From assembly GCA_029204225.1 (NCBI GenBank), contig CM055106.1:51343325-51407324 (forward strand): a stretch of 64,000 nucleotides of DNA, read 5' to 3'. The translations under genes and the position numbers were made by a program. This DNA is from Diphasiastrum complanatum (taxonomy: Eukaryota > Streptophyta > Lycopodiopsida > Lycopodiales > Lycopodiaceae). The notes below the pieces were generated by a model, which was not told where the DNA came from, did not search any database, and saw only the letters and a program-made list of their open reading frames with translations. Position 1 is the stretch's first letter, and each line of letters begins with the position of its first letter. Shown here piece by piece: positions 11,605 to 24,344 of the stretch.

Positions 11605-12900
11605 CAACTAAACAATCCATAAAAATGTTGTCTCATTTCTTATTGAAAATTTTAATGGATCTAATTACAACTATAATTACTTAAGTGCGTAGCTTTAACT
11701 AAATGTCATTGTTCACAATTAATAACAAATAATTTGATGAGGGGTTAAACTTTTTGGTAGTAATCTTTGAATCAAATAAAGTATTTTGTGCCCTGCACTT
11801 GTTGAGTGCCCTGCACTCGTTGTCCTTACTTGGTAACACACATTTTTCATTTCTAAACAACAATTTATTCTTGATAGAGATTTTCAGCTGCTATGTTATT
11901 ATCCTTCATGATTAACTAAGCATGTTGTCCCTCAGTTACATCACTATTGAGCATTTTTTTTATTGTGATTCTTTTAATATTGACTAAAGTAACAATCCTC
12001 TTGGCAAATCTCTTCAAGAAAAAGATAAATTGAAGAAACATTAGAGCATTTAGCTTCTATTCATCTTTCAAAGAGTAGTCACAAAGATAGAAATCCACAT
12101 TGCTTGTATTTAATAATAGAGCAATGTTCACAACAATGATGAAAAAGAGAGTACTTGAAAGAGATGGGGAGGAGGATGTGCCTCCTCACATTTAACCACT
12201 TACATTATGATCATGTTCACATCGTAAAGTCTTATTACTGAAATTCATGGCATAAGGCCTTTGAGGCCTATTAGTGACATTAATACATATAGGTACATTA
12301 TTACTAGTAATTGTTAAAATTGCCACAAGTACTTGCTTGGCAATTTTGGTTTTATCTTAAAGAGATGATGTAGCCACTTAAACCAGACCTTAGGAACGTT
12401 AAATATAATGTACTTTTACTAATCAAGGAAAAAAATCAGCCTTCACACAATTATGATTTATGCAGTTACAAAGGCATGATTTCTAGGTGCCTAGATTCAT
12501 TGAATTTTGGAGTTTCTATGGGACCCACCACATTAAGCATTAGAGGAAGTTTGAGCTCAAAAAGGGCCGCATATGAATTTGTGCCAAAGATCTCTTTTGC
12601 ACTTTGTCACTATTTTCAACCAATATCTTTGAATCGCTATAACTTTTTAGTAGTAGCTGAGAAAGTTAAAATAGCAATGATCGACTTATACAGTGCTTTC
12701 CTATTTCGACGACACCACGTGTGCTTAGTTCTAGAGTTATTGGGCGATCTTTCTTTTACGAGCCCTTTGAGTGTTTTTAAGGAACTCATCTTTGTACTTA
12801 CTAGTAGTTCTTGAATACACAGTTTGAAGAGAGTAATTCTGTATTCTTGTTGCACTTGACGTTGTGCTGTAGTGATTGATCCGGTCGGGTGCTTTCAATT
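11605..12900. other. Non-genic stretch, 3' part probably an LTR
   Basis: No gene recognised. Because a primer binding site starts at 12916, the bases directly before it are likely the 3' end of a 5' LTR, though I could not locate its start. The 112-codon ORF at 12476-12814 lies in this part and has no motif. Confidence 0.4.
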
Positions 12901-12915
12901 GTGTTTTTCTTAACT

Positions 12916-12927
12916 TGGTATCAGAGC
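12916..12927 (+). other. Copia primer binding site (initiator-tRNA-Met type)
   Basis: TGGTATCAGAGC, the common plant copia PBS. No gag follows it. The next 700 bp hold only short ORFs, so the internal region is largely deleted or replaced. Confidence 0.75.
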
Positions 12928-13624
12928 TCTTGGTGGCTGGAATCACCAGACAAGAACTGAGAGCTGCGAATTCACGACGGTTTGTTGGCTAGGAAGCACA
13001 AAACCGAGTCTGTGGAGATTCGTGGAACGACTCAAAACTATAAAAAGGATTCAGAGACAGGGAATTGTTGGTTGAATAAAAAAGCAAGCAAGTTTGAAGC
13101 TGAAAAATTCTTTTGGAGGGTTGCTTGGCATTTGTGATTGGTTTGAATCCAATCGAATACTGTTTGAAGAGCGGTTTGGAGCAGAAGATAACCTACAGTA
13201 GGGTGACCTCAGTAAGCTAGGAGCTGCAAAGGAAAGCTCAGGGAAAGCCTGAGTAAAGCTCAGTATATTCTTCTCTTCAAAAATTGCTAGGGTTTCAAGA
13301 GACAAAATCAGAGATATCTCCCTATAGGAGGACGTTTTTCAAGCTGTGACAGGCTGTGAATGGGCGTCCTGATAGCGCGATTCTGCGGTAGGAAGGCCGC
13401 GACTGGCCGTAGAGGAGGAAGACAGCTAGAGCGATTAATGAGGAGCAGCCATAGCCCGTGAAGGAGTAAGAAAACTCCATCGCTGATAGAGAGAGAAGAA
13501 GGGGAGGTCGCGGGAGCTGTCGCGCGCTCAGTCATGATCACCAGCTAGCGGCCCAAAGTGTTCAGTACTTTGAGGGCCTTTGATCAACACACAGACGTGT
13601 TGACAGCCGTCTGATCTTGATTCA

Positions 13625-13760
13625 TACAGATCAACGATGGTCTTCAGATTGCCTTGTTGATCTACTCACTAAAGCCTTGCCAAAGGGTTCATTTATCAAG
13701 TTAAGATCTGCCTTAGGAGTTTTAGATAGATGTACTATAGTTGTATCATGTAAAAATTGA
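13625..13760 (+). pseudogene. Ty1/copia RNase H C-terminus
   Basis: The frame reads SSDCLVDLLTKALPKGSF, then LRSALGVLDRCT, ending at TGA 13758-13760. It parallels SSECIADILTKPLSKDPF, LRYALGIVDRCT at the end of the 17-20 kb element, so the two belong to one family. A purine tract (GGAGGAG) and an LTR follow at once. Confidence 0.8.
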
Positions 13761-13767
13761 GGAGGAG

Positions 13768-14385
13768 TGTTAGAATTATGCAATTTTCACATGGTTTTTG
13801 ATGTATTTTGACATCTATGTGGATACACATGTGTGAGGACCTGAAATGACACTTGAAATATTCAGATCCATTTTGATTAGCTTTCATTTGAGTCTAATAT
13901 GACATCTCCTAAATTATAGGAGTTAGGTCCTAGATTGTAGGAGTCTAGAAGGTCAACACAAACCACCAATGGATGATGTGGCAAACTTGATAGATCTTAT
14001 CCAAAGTGGATATGGATGAGTACAATGAGCTATCCCACACAGTGCTGGACACAACTTAGAGAGAGATTATTGTGATTTTGTACTTGATCCATGATGGATC
14101 CATTATTGAGCTAATGATGAGGAATCTTGGTTTGTGAAGCAATCTTTGTTTTTTCACTCTCTTAAGCACTTTCTTTGTGGATGAATGCTAAGTAGATGTT
14201 TAGTAAACTATTTCTCTGTTATCAGGTCGTATAGTAGCTGTACTTCACACATGTGAAGCCGTGGATCATTATTTTTTATTGTTCTTGCTTGGAATCACAA
14301 AGATTGTCAAGTAGAAGCTAGATTTGGAAGCTAGTCTTGATATAGATCAAGATCCCAAGCTACCAATCACTCTTTGTGATCATTT
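13768..14385 (+). mobile_element. Copia 3' LTR, same family as the LTR at 20.15 kb
   Basis: Starts TGTTAGAATT after the polypurine tract GGAGGAG. Shared landmarks with the LTR at 20155, in the same order, are the TAGGAGTCTAGAAGGTCAAC / TAGGAGGTCAAC block, GTACTTGATCCAT, a CACACATGTGA(A/G)GCCG block (14246 here, 20819 there) and TTGCTCTTGCTT / TTGTTCTTGCTT. The 3' boundary is approximate. Confidence 0.65.
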
Positions 14386-14650
14386 GTAGATCAAATTCAG
14401 TCCTTAAACTCTGAGTTTTGACAATGAGTGCCCATTACACCGTCCTTACGAACCACAACAATGTATACTGTGTGATATGACCACTCATACCACATCCAAC
14501 TGTAGGTACAACCCATGCAACATGCAATACTCTCAACCTCAGTAATATGTCCCATGCACACACCCACAAGCACCATATAACCCACATTATATGACACCAG
14601 TCCAAGTCTAGAAATTACCTAGACAAGAACTACCTCCACAACAACAATGC

Positions 14651-15010
14651 TTGGCACTTCCAGGTCCAAGAGGATCTGCTCCACCCAACAGGCCAAACCG
14701 ACAAAACCGACCTCCAGTTCAGGCCCATGTAGTGCAGAATACCTCCTATGACACACCAGCCTATGACACTACTTATGATGATGGTCATCCTGTCACATAC
14801 ATACATGAGGCATTTACGTCATCTCCTAATGAGCCATATTATCAAGCGGAATCACCTACTGAAGTTGATCAAAATGATTATGTCATTTTCCTTTCAACAC
14901 TTCAAAGGAGATGTTTTGTCTGCGGAAAAACCACTCACTTTAAGAGTGAATGTCAGCTTCGATATGACTTTGTAGTTGAATGTGCTAATTGTATCAAGAA
15001 CCACCATTAG
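14651..15010 (+). pseudogene. Gag fragment with CCHC zinc knuckle
   Basis: 119 codons beginning Pro/Arg/Asn-rich. CFVCGKTTHFKSEC (about 14919-14960) matches the CX2CX4HX4C nucleic-acid-binding knuckle of retroelement nucleocapsids. A partial second Cys/His set (CANCIKNHH) closes the frame. No protease follows in frame. The element type (copia or Ty3) is unclear. Confidence 0.65.
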
Positions 15011-15236
15011 AGAAAATATGGGCCCAAAGAGGGCCCTATAAGAAATGCCATGTAGGAGAGAGAAAAATAACTATAATTTGAAATAGGAGTGACATTTCTG
15101 AAAAAAGCCTATGCCATCTCTATCTCCAGGGTCAAAAACAAGTGTTTAGCGCCATCTCTATCTCCAACAGAGTCGTTAGCACCATCTCCAGCTTTGTTAT
15201 TGTCATTGTGTTGTTTGTTACTATACTACTGTACTG

Positions 15237-15638
15237 ATGACAAAGCTTTATCATCTTCATGTGGATCTGTCACCAGAATATGCTCCTCTCAAGACGAGAA
15301 ATTCAAAGCAACCCAAATTGTCAACTTCTGATATGGTCCGATACAGGGAGGAAAAGCTAAAACATGTAGATTTATGGTCATCAGGAACTTTGTATCCTAT
15401 TGATCCATGTTCATTGCAAGATCCAGATTTTCATTCGATGAGTCAGTTAATAATCTATATGTGTCATGGTAAAAATGGCCTTTTGGGTTACTGTGAGAAC
15501 TTGATGCTCTATGGGAATGCACATTCAATGCAAAGAATACATTATTTGGAAGAGGAATCAAGGAAAATATCAAAGGAGTGCGAAGAAAAATCTACAAAGA
15601 TGAAAACTTGTTTGGGTGAAAATGAGATGTTCATCTAA
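15237..15638 (+). CDS. Hypothetical protein, 133 codons, C-terminal charged helix
   Basis: An open frame directly after the gag knuckle fragment, with a Glu/Lys-rich C-terminal helix (EEESRKISKECEEK). No domain recognised. It could be part of the same decayed retroelement or chance. Confidence 0.25.
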   Translation: MTKLYHLHVDLSPEYAPLKTRNSKQPKLSTSDMVRYREEKLKHVDLWSSGTLYPIDPCSLQDPDFHSMSQLIIYMCHGKNGLLGYCENLMLYGNAHSMQRIHYLEEESRKISKECEEKSTKMKTCLGENEMFI

Positions 15639-15649
15639 TCTATTCATTA

Positions 15650-16150
15650 AACATCAGATTACAATGGAAATGCAAGAAATCAAGAACATAGCTAAAAGTA
15701 GCAAAACTTCACCAAATTAGGCAAAGTAAGGTATCTTTATTCATGATTATTGATCATTCACAAGATAGGGGCCTGATTCTAGAGCATGATCATACCTCTC
15801 ATGTGATTTTAGGCACATGAACCACTTTCCTCATCAAGAAAGCTCTCCAAGAAGCTCCAAGATCTTTTAAAACTCGAAATTACAAAATGAACAATAGCCT
15901 CCAAATTTAGCACGACCTCAGCTATTTATAGTGGTCATTTGTGTCTCTACTATAAATTTGGGGCCTTATTTAGCTAAATTGGGCCTTACAACCATTATTA
16001 CAATTCTACTATTCTCAATTATAGCGAGGTTGTTCAAACCACTTTATTAACTGTCCTGTTGACTAGTTCTAATCTAATTTAGTTCCATGGCTATATTTGA
16101 CAATTCATTAGTAAGCCCATGGGCTAATTACATGCAGCACATGACAGACA
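15650..16150 (-). mobile_element. LTR on the minus strand, with polypurine tract at 16151-16165
   Basis: On the minus strand AAAGTAGGGGGAG is followed by TGTCTGTCATG, a typical polypurine tract/LTR junction. A TATA-like CTATAAATAGC lies at about 15931-15941 (minus), consistent with an LTR promoter. The far end is not defined. Confidence 0.55.
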
Positions 16151-16165
16151 CTCCCCCTACTTTAA

Positions 16166-16955
16166 GCATTTTTGCCCTCAAAAATGAAGACCATGTAGTC
16201 CTTTGTTGAGTGCCATGTCTCGTGAATCCTTTGGCAATAGTCGAGAAGTATTTGGCCACCTTGAATAAGAAACATCTTTTCTTGTATTATTTTTGTCAGT
16301 AGCCATCTACCATTTAAATTTTGTTGCCTCAGGTTCAACTTCCAGCTTATTGTTGTAGAATAAGGTTGTAACGAGTTTTTTTCATAGAGAACATTTGATC
16401 TACAACTGATCCCATAGAATTGATAACATCACTAAAGAAGAGATTGATGAAACACAAGAAAGCCTCAAGTTGCATTAGTTCTGTATGGGTTGACAGGATC
16501 CAAGCAACAGGACATTCAATAGTCTTCTTCTTTAGTATCTTCCTTGATTGGATAGGCTATCCAATTTCAGATGCATCTTTTTTTGTCCCTGCATCCGGTG
16601 TTATAGCCTTATGCATTGCTCCTTGATGTAGAATTGTGGTATCCATTTCTAACTCCAGAGCATTTATTAGAGCCATGCATCTCACATTCGGATTCATCAA
16701 ATCCCATGCAGTGAAGGGATCTTTTTGGTCATCTGTACCCAAGGAATTTGATGATTTTGAATTCAATTTCCATGTTAACCTGCTTTCCTTGTTGATAGGA
16801 TTGATGAAATCCTCTAATGCAGAGTGAAAGCTAGGAATTTTTGGCAAGATCTTTGTGTATCATTCAAGCTTGTGTGCTAGTTTGATAAAGACAAGCCTAT
16901 AGGAATTCTTGTGAGCTTTAGGCCCTTCATAGATCTTTTAAAAGAGCATTCATTC
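16166..16955. other. Non-genic stretch between two LTR elements
   Basis: Overlapping open frames on both strands (16420-16626 and 16636-16827 plus, 16557-16847 minus) have no recognisable motif. Those nearest 16151 may belong to the minus element whose PPT lies there. Confidence 0.35.
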
Positions 16956-16959
16956 TACA

Positions 16960-19900
16960 ATGTCATCCATGGGTGGATATTTGATGGAATCAAGTGAGAG
17001 GCTCACTTCCACAAATCATTCCATTTGGAAAGTGAGAATGGAATCACTCCTAGTGATCCATGATCTATTTGACATAGTTCAAGGAGTTGAGGAAGAGTCT
17101 CAAACTCCCCAAGAACAAGCCAAATACAAGAAGAGAGCAAGATTAGCTCTACATTGCATAAAGTTAAATGTATGCAATGACCTCTTGCAAGAGGTGTCTT
17201 CTTGTACCTCATCCAAAGAGGCTTGGGATTCATTAAAGAGCATCTATGAATCCAGTAATACTTCAAGAATCCTCATGCTAAGAAATCAAGTTTTCCAAAG
17301 CATGAAAGGAAGTGGAGAGATTGGACAAGAGTATGTCCTTAGGATCAAATCTCTTAACAAGGAGTTAAGTGCAATAGGAGAGAAGATTCAAGATCAAGAG
17401 CTAGTACAAATCATCTTGAATGGTCTAGGTAATGAGTTCACCAACTTAATCCAATCATTTTCCATTCAAGACACTCTTCCATCCATTGAAAAGTTGCACG
17501 ATGTTCTTGTGGCCGAGGAGAGTAGGCTTCTACACCTCAAGACAAGAATGAATAGCTTGTCACTTAATGGAGGAGAGGAGAAAGCTAACTTTACATGCAA
17601 GAAGAAGCAACATCCATTAAGGCAAGGAGGCCGAGATGAAGAATGGAGGATCTACTTCCAAAGGAAAAGTGAAGGACAAGGCAAAACTCAAGTGTTTCTT
17701 TTGTGGAAAGAAAGGACACTTTGCCTCAAAATGCTACTTGAAGAAGAATCAACAAGCCAATGGAGATCAAGGGAACATTGCTCAAGAGGAAGAAGATGAG
17801 GATGGATTTAACACATCCTTAATGGTTGCATCTACACCAACTTCAAGTCAAGACACATGGTGGATAGATAGTGGGGCTAGTTCCCACATGTCTTTTAACA
17901 AGCATTATTTTTCTACTCTTCTATCTTGTAATGACTCTAAGAAGTCAATATACACTGCTAGTGATCAAGCATGCAAGATAGATGGCATAGGATCTATACC
18001 TCTTTGCTTAGGCACATCTAAAAGGATAGATCTAGATAATGTTTTGTATGTTCCTACCATTTCAAGAAACTTGCATAGTGTAGGACAATTAATGGACAAT
18101 GGACTAGATGTACATTTCAAGAATGGAGTTTGTTCCATCTTGAAAAATGATAAGTGCATAGCTAGTGGCATTAAGCAAGGTAGACTTTTCAAGTTGGATG
18201 CTAATGTTGCAAGTGAAAGTGTGAACTTGGCTAGGGAGGAGCTAACTCAAGTGGAGCTTTGGCATAAGAGATTAGGCCATCCTAATCTTCAATCTATGGA
18301 GTCAATGGCAAGAAAGGAACTAGCTCTCGGCCTACCAAGAGTTTCAAAAAGTGTGGAAAGATGTGTGAGGCATGTGGCCTTGCAAAGTCACACAAATCTT
18401 CTTACAATCTTCATCAAGATCTCTCTCTCCCTTGGATCTCATACATTCTGATGTACATACTTTTTCACATGCAAGTAATGGAGGTGCCTTGATGTATGTA
18501 ACTTTTATAGGTGATTGTACTAGATTCACATGGATTGAGTTAGTATCAAAAAAAGTCTTGTTTATAAAGCTTTCATTAAGTTCAAGTCTCTAGTAGAGAA
18601 ATAACTTAGTACTTCCATCAAAGCACTAAGATGTGATAATGGAGGAGAGTACACCTCCAATAGAATGAAAGACTTTTGTGAGATCAATGGCATTAAGTTG
18701 CAATACACTTGTTCCTACACCCCCCAACAAAATGGGGTGGCTGAGAGGAAAAATAGGAGTCGATGTGAGTGTGCAAAGTCTTTAAGACTTGATGCATCAC
18801 TTCCCATCTCATTTTGGATTGAATTATGAAGAAACATTTGCACCTGTAGCTAAGCTTGTAACCATTAGATAAATCATTTGCATTGCTACTTTGTTCAAGT
18901 GGGATCTCTACCAAATGGATGTGAAAAATGCCTTCTTGAATGGCTTCTTAGAAGAGGAAATCTACATGATGCAACCCGAGGGCTTCATCAAGGTTGGTGA
19001 GGAGCAAAATGTGTGCTACTTAAGGAGGAGCCTATATGGCTTGAAGCAAGCACCTAGAGCTTGGTACTCTAGGTTGCATGATTTCCTCTATTCTCTTGGC
19101 TTTGTACTAAGTGCTTCTGAACCTTCTTTATATTTCAAATGTAATGAAAGAATGCTCATCATTTTGGTACTTTATGTTGATGACATCATTTTGACAAGAA
19201 ATGATGACGAAGGCATAAGCAAAGTAAAAGTTGATTTATCTAGTGAGTTCAAGATGGTAGATCTAGGCTTCCTAAAGTGTATACTTGGGATATAAGTGTC
19301 TAGAAGTAGCAATTGTACTTTCATAAGTCAATCTAAGTATGCTACTTCCATTCTTGAAAGATTTGGTATGAAAGATTGTAAGGGGATTGACACCCCTATG
19401 GAGCATGTTGTGAAAGCAACTAATGAAGGTGATGAAGCATCCTTTGAGGACATCACCCTCTTTAGGAAGCTTATAGGCTCTCTAATCTATTTGACCATCA
19501 CTAGACCTGACTTAAGTTTTTGTGTAAGCAAGTTGAGTCAAAGTATGCAAGCTCCTTTGGTTCATCATTGGAAAAGTGCCAAAAGAGTACTTAGATATGT
19601 TTCTAGTACTAGATTTTTTGGCATACTTTATGAAGGATATAACTTGCACTTGAGAAACTACTCGGATTCAGATTTTGCAGGTGACAAGATGGATAGGAAG
19701 TCCATTAGTGCATTTGCAACATTTCTGTGTGGAGGAGTAATATCTTGGTTTTCCAAAAAGCAAGATACAATCTCACTATCTTCTTGTGAAGCCGAGTACA
19801 AGGCATTGACTTCAACAACCAAAGAGCTTATGTGGCTAAGAAGACTCTTGATGGAACTACATGTGCTAGAGGCCGAGGAGATCCCTTACATATTTTTTGA

Positions 19901-20141
19901 CAATCAAGCTTCTCAACAAATTGCTTCAAATCCTATCTTCCATGCTCTAACAAAGCATATTGAGATAGCTCACCACTTTGTGAGGGAGAAGGTACAATCC
20001 AAAGAGGTGCAACTACATCATGTACCATCATCTGAATGCATAGCTGATATCTTAACCAAGCCATTGTCCAAAGATCCATTTTTTAAGTTAAGATATGCTC
20101 TTGGAATTGTAGATAGATGTACATTAGATTTGCCAAGTTAG
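16960..20141 (+). pseudogene. Ty1/copia Gag-Pol, nearly full order but frameshifted and deleted
   Basis: Gag starts at 16960 (UBN2 region, EAWDSLKSIYE). A frameshift near 17640 leads to the CCHC knuckle CFFCGKKGHFASKC (17692), protease DSGASSHMSF (about 17869), and the GAG-pre-integrase HKRLGHPNL. After another shift near 18365 come the integrase catalytic Asp (LIHSDVH), DNGGEYTS, and QQNGVAERKN. About 18770-18815 carries a deletion to the reverse transcriptase (NYEETFAPVAKLVT). TAA interrupts at 18870. RT has QMDVKNAFLNG and intact YVDD (about 19170). TAA 19293-19295 separates it from RNase H, which ends at TAG 20139. No 5' LTR is seen. Confidence 0.9.
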
Positions 20142-20154
20142 AAGTGAGGAGGAG

Positions 20155-20975
20155 TGTTGAAAATTGTCACTTCTCACTTGACATTGGTTTTTGTATAAAA
20201 CATTAGAATAATGTTGATGATCTGATTTCAATGTGTGGAGCCTGTTCCCACGTGTGAAAGGATGTACTTTTCATGCTTGTATATATCTAAATTCATTTTG
20301 TATCAATCTAGGTAGTGTGAACATGATATGACTAGTTTTTAGTCAAGTTGACTAGTCACCTAAAAATTAGCTTTTCCTTGCATGTGCATGAGTAAATGCT
20401 CCCACATGGCAAGTGGATGTTCACTCGTGTGTATAGAGTACTAGAAGATAAGAGTTGACCATTTTTCTTAGATCCTATTTTATAGGAAATATTCCTATAT
20501 TCTAGGAGACTAGCTTTTTGGATTTTAGCCATATTCTAGGAGGTCAACTTTGGATAAGGATCAAGGATGGATCAAATGGATAGATCTGAGTGATGTGGCA
20601 CTCTTCACACGTGTGAAGACCTGCTGGACTGTACCAGACTCGTGGATGTACTTGATCCATAAAAAAATCATTATTTTGCTAAGAAGATTGATGAGACTTT
20701 TGCATTCTACACTTTTGTGAGGTTTCTAGTCATTTGTCTTGTGATTTCTATGAATGATTGTTATCTAGGATTATTGTACTTGTTGTTTCAGGTGCAGGCT
20801 GTACTGTGGACAATACTCCACACATGTGAGGCCGCTCTCACTAGTTAATGATGTGTTGATCCATTGCTCTTGCTTAAATCCAAGTGTAGTGAATCTAAAT
20901 CAAGATCTAATGTGTAGAACTCGATAGATCCATTGATTAAGCAACCAATAACTCTCTATGATTGTAAATTACAAT
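20155..20975 (+). mobile_element. Copia 3' LTR carrying a perfect CTTCACACGTGTGAAG palindrome
   Basis: Begins TGTTGAAAATTGTCAC right after the polypurine tract GAAGTGAGGAGGAG (20141-20154), which follows the Pol stop. It contains CCCACGTGTGAA (20248), the 16-bp perfect palindrome at 20603-20618, and CCACACATGTGAGG (20818). Start and middle match the LTRs at 13768 and 55812. The 3' end is placed only approximately. Confidence 0.7.
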
Positions 20976-20984
20976 CATTACTGT

Positions 20985-21800
20985 CCTAAAAACTGTAAAA
21001 TTTATCAATCTTTGTGTTATTTAAGCTTACTAATTATTCATATTGGGTATTTAGAAAAAAAATTTTAATTTTGCACTTAATTCATTTTTGTAAGTAACTT
21101 AATAATAATTCATATTGCTTAGGTAGACAAATTTTTTAATTTAACACTTGAATCATTTTTTTACATGCCAAAATATTAAGATAACATTTTTAACAAGCTT
21201 TTAAAATAACATCAAGATATTATATAAAAAAAATCAAACATTATAATGTTCTAAAATTTTGAATTCACTTAATTTAACAATTTTTTTTATGATAACAAAT
21301 TGATCACAACTAACGTTTATATTATCTTAACAAAAGGAACCTAAGATTTTTAAAAATATCTTGCTTCACTTAGTTTAAATTTTAAATTTTTTGCAAAATG
21401 TAGCATTTACAAATCATTTTTTTTTCTTCTATTTGAAGTTTCAAAATTTATGGGATTTTAAAAAAATCTCTAAATCATAAAAAAAATGGGCTTCCGCCAC
21501 TTCTTGTTTCAAAAGTTTTCGCGTTTATGGCCTGGGTGAGAGAGCGCGAGGCCCAGCTGCTAGCGGCTTTTCTCTCTTAGAAAGATTTCGTGGGCTTTAT
21601 ACAATCCTTTTATGAGATTCTTCTTGAAGTTTCCTACACCACTAAGGTCGTCCTACCTCTGACTTTCTGAGGCAATTTACGACTTGTCGATTGGTGCCCA
21701 ATTGACTACAAATAGTCCGTTATTCTGAGAAATCCATCGTTAGCTCATGGAATTGGAAAATTCCACAATTTCTCAGTTTCTCACCCAATTTGACTCTATA
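20985..21800. other. AT-rich non-genic stretch
   Basis: Poly-A and poly-T rich. No reading frame or repeat of note. Confidence 0.5.
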
Positions 21801-21805
21801 AATTG

Positions 21806-22132
21806 CTATGGCTCTCTGTCTTGCAAGCCCCGTTGTGCCAAATGGTTGTCCACACAGTGAATAACTAAGCCACCACCGATGATTTTCCCGTACCCAACGT
21901 GCAAGAATTTTTTTTTGTGAATTCTCGGAAATTCATCTACGACGATCGTTCTGATCTTCCGCAAAGCTCCGATTGAAGGAACTTTGTTGTCTCCTGCCAT
22001 CCAGACTGCCGATACCCTGTATGAAGTCCTCTCTCCTGAGATGCTCTGAGTGCTACTTTTCTTGGTGAAAGACGCTATCCCATAGTTCCACCGGATCGTG
22101 CATTCCTGCATCACCATGTCGCTCTGACACCA
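21806..22132 (-). other. Start of a minus-strand copia element: PBS plus short leader ORF
   Basis: TGGTGTCAGAGC (minus, 22121-22132) is a primer-binding-site variant. The 103-codon minus ORF starting at 22117 has no gag motif. A 5' LTR would lie above 22133, but the region up to 22628 shows no clear boundary. Confidence 0.4.
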
Positions 22133-22628
22133 TGTTAAAATCCTGTTATGATCTAGTGCAGTATGCTGATCACATTAATCAATCACCATAGACACTCCTC
22201 ACAAGCTCTCAAAGATGGCACAACAAAAGCTTTAAATTACTAAAAGAAAATTGTACATATGCCAAAAGCCCCAACATGCATGGGCTCGACAAGTGTCAAC
22301 ACACTAAAAAGGCACCTGTTTGACTAATAGGCCCAACATGGGCTAAAACACTGACAAACCTAGGACATGCCCCTGAGTGTAGCATAATGAAACCAAAAAT
22401 ATACTATACAGGCTAATTTTCCAACGTGTGTGGCTACTCGGCTAACCCAAGAAGCCAACAACTGATTTCTAACATTATTCCATTAACACTTGTTTGGATA
22501 AGTTAGTAGCAAATGATGAGAATGCATATGAAGTGAATTGTGTGTCAATGTGTAGCGTGTTGGATTCATCATCAAAGATCCTTCATTTTTTTTGTACATT
22601 TTGTATGGATCCATGGAGTGTGTGGTAC

Positions 22629-23466
22629 TGTCAGAAATGGTGAACTCCTGCAACTTTGTGGCAGCATGAACAAGACACGAAGGTCGAACAATTCATGACA
22701 GTCAACGTGACTTTGACTCAAAGCATGATCGAGAACAATTCGAGACAGTCAACGTGTCTTTGACTCAAAGCACGAACGATTCGTGAATCCATTGCGAATC
22801 GCAAACACTCCTCTAGAAACGCAAAGCTGAAAAAGGGACGCGAAATGAAAACTACAAAAAGAACAAAAGCAAACGGGAGATTACGAAATACACGAAGGAA
22901 AATCTTTCACATTGCCAGTTGGCAGCTCAACGGGCTTCACGCCCAGTTGAAACGAGTAGCAACAACACAGACTAACTAACTAGTTGATTAGTGTTAACTA
23001 GTGATGTGATTCTATGTTTAGCAATCTTGTAAACTCCACATAGTGGAGGTATAAATGATCCTCTCTGGATCAAAAAAGTAAGTAGTGTATACAGAGATCT
23101 GTAAGAGACAGAGAGAGATGTAGCAAATAGAGGAAGAAAGAAAAGACACCATAGCTGTGTATGAAAGTCTGCCAATGAGCAAAACACAGCGAAAGAGTAG
23201 AATGTCATTCCGCCAACGAGCGAGACACTGATGAATTCACTCTAAACTAAACCTGATAATTCAGTCACTCTATTTTTGTGCATCTCGTCTTATGATGTGT
23301 GTCATGATTGCTAGAATAGAATGTGTTCTATGATGCGTAGTCGAGTGTCTGGGTTCTTGTAAGGGCTTCCGCACAAAAGAAAATCAAAAGACAGAAAATT
23401 GTTCGCGATAAAGAAGACGAAGTGAGGACGAACACGAATCAGTCCCACACACGTGCTCCCGCGACA
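22629..23466 (+). repeat. 5' LTR of the 22.6-27.5 kb copia element
   Basis: 838 bp, TGTCAG...GACA. Ends directly at the PBS. Compared with the 3' LTR it carries an extra TTTAGCAA near 23018, and it lacks a ~14-bp local duplication found in the 3' LTR near 27085-27105. Confidence 0.92.
23050..23056 (+). promoter_or_regulatory. LTR TATA box
   Basis: TATAAAT inside GGAGGTATAAATGATCC. The same word is kept in the 3' LTR at 27049-27055. It is the likely core promoter of the element. Confidence 0.6.
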
Positions 23467-23478
23467 TGGTATCAGAGC
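23467..23478 (+). other. Primer binding site
   Basis: TGGTATCAGAGC immediately after the 5' LTR. It is complementary to the 3' part of initiator tRNA-Met in plant copia elements. Confidence 0.85.
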
Positions 23479-23531
23479 CGACAGGTTGTCACTACTGATA
23501 TCCCAACAATGATTCTTCCAGACAACATAAT

Positions 23532-24340
23532 ATGGCTACGACAATCCAGACCAGAGTAGCAATCAGTCTCGATGGCACAAATTACAGAATCTGGAAATTC
23601 AAAATCAAAACACTCTTGAAGGGTGAAGGCATCTGGTCGGTGACCGAGCTCTCAGAGGTGCAGCCTCCAGAGGGAGACCTGAGGAGAGCTGAATGGATCA
23701 GAAAGGATGAGCGCGCAATGGCGATCATCGTTTCGTCCATAAATGAAGATCTGCTCATGCAGATTGAAGACTGTGAAAGCAGCCATGCAGTATGGGAACG
23801 ACTAAAGCAGAAGTATAAAGTGAGGACTGTAGCTTCAGTCATGCACCTTCACAATCAACTGCAATTAATACGGTGGGATGACAACTAGTTGGATCAGCAC
23901 ATTGAGAAGATTAGAACAATCTTCGCTCAACTCGCTGCATCAGGACAAGAGCACCAGGTCCCAGCACCATAGCAGTTGATGTACTTCATGAAATCTCTAC
24001 CACCGTCCTATCAGCCGCTGAGAATGCTCATACTGAGTCTACCAGATATGACATTCGACAAAGCAGTCAGTCTTGTTGCTGATGAGAGACTGATGAGAAA
24101 CGAAGGAGAGAGAAGCAGTGATCAAGAGAAGGCTCCCTTCACGAAAGGCAAGAAGAAGAACAAAAGCAAGCCAAGATTCGAGAAGACGAAGTCCTCGAAT
24201 CAATAATCTTCTTCCTGCGATCACTACCACAAACCAGGCCATACAGCCAACAAATGCTGGTTCAATCCAGCAATAGAAAGGGCATTCTGCATACGACTGC
24301 AGATTCAATCCAAAAAGAGAAAACAAAGCTGAAAAGGCAA
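23532..24340 (+). pseudogene. Copia gag of the 22.6-27.5 kb element
   Basis: Starts at ATG 23532. UBN2-type gag (LDGTNYRIWKFKIK; AVWERLKQKYKV). TAG at 23886 falls where Gln fits. A second TAG follows near 23970 and a TAA near 24204. The knuckle near 24220 reads CDHYHKPGHTANKC, with Tyr in place of the second Cys, so zinc binding should be lost. Confidence 0.85.
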
Positions 24341-24344
24341 ACGT

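Noticed and set aside
12476..12814. 112-codon ORF as a gene
   Set aside because: It lies in the likely LTR before the PBS at 12916 and has no motif or coding signature.
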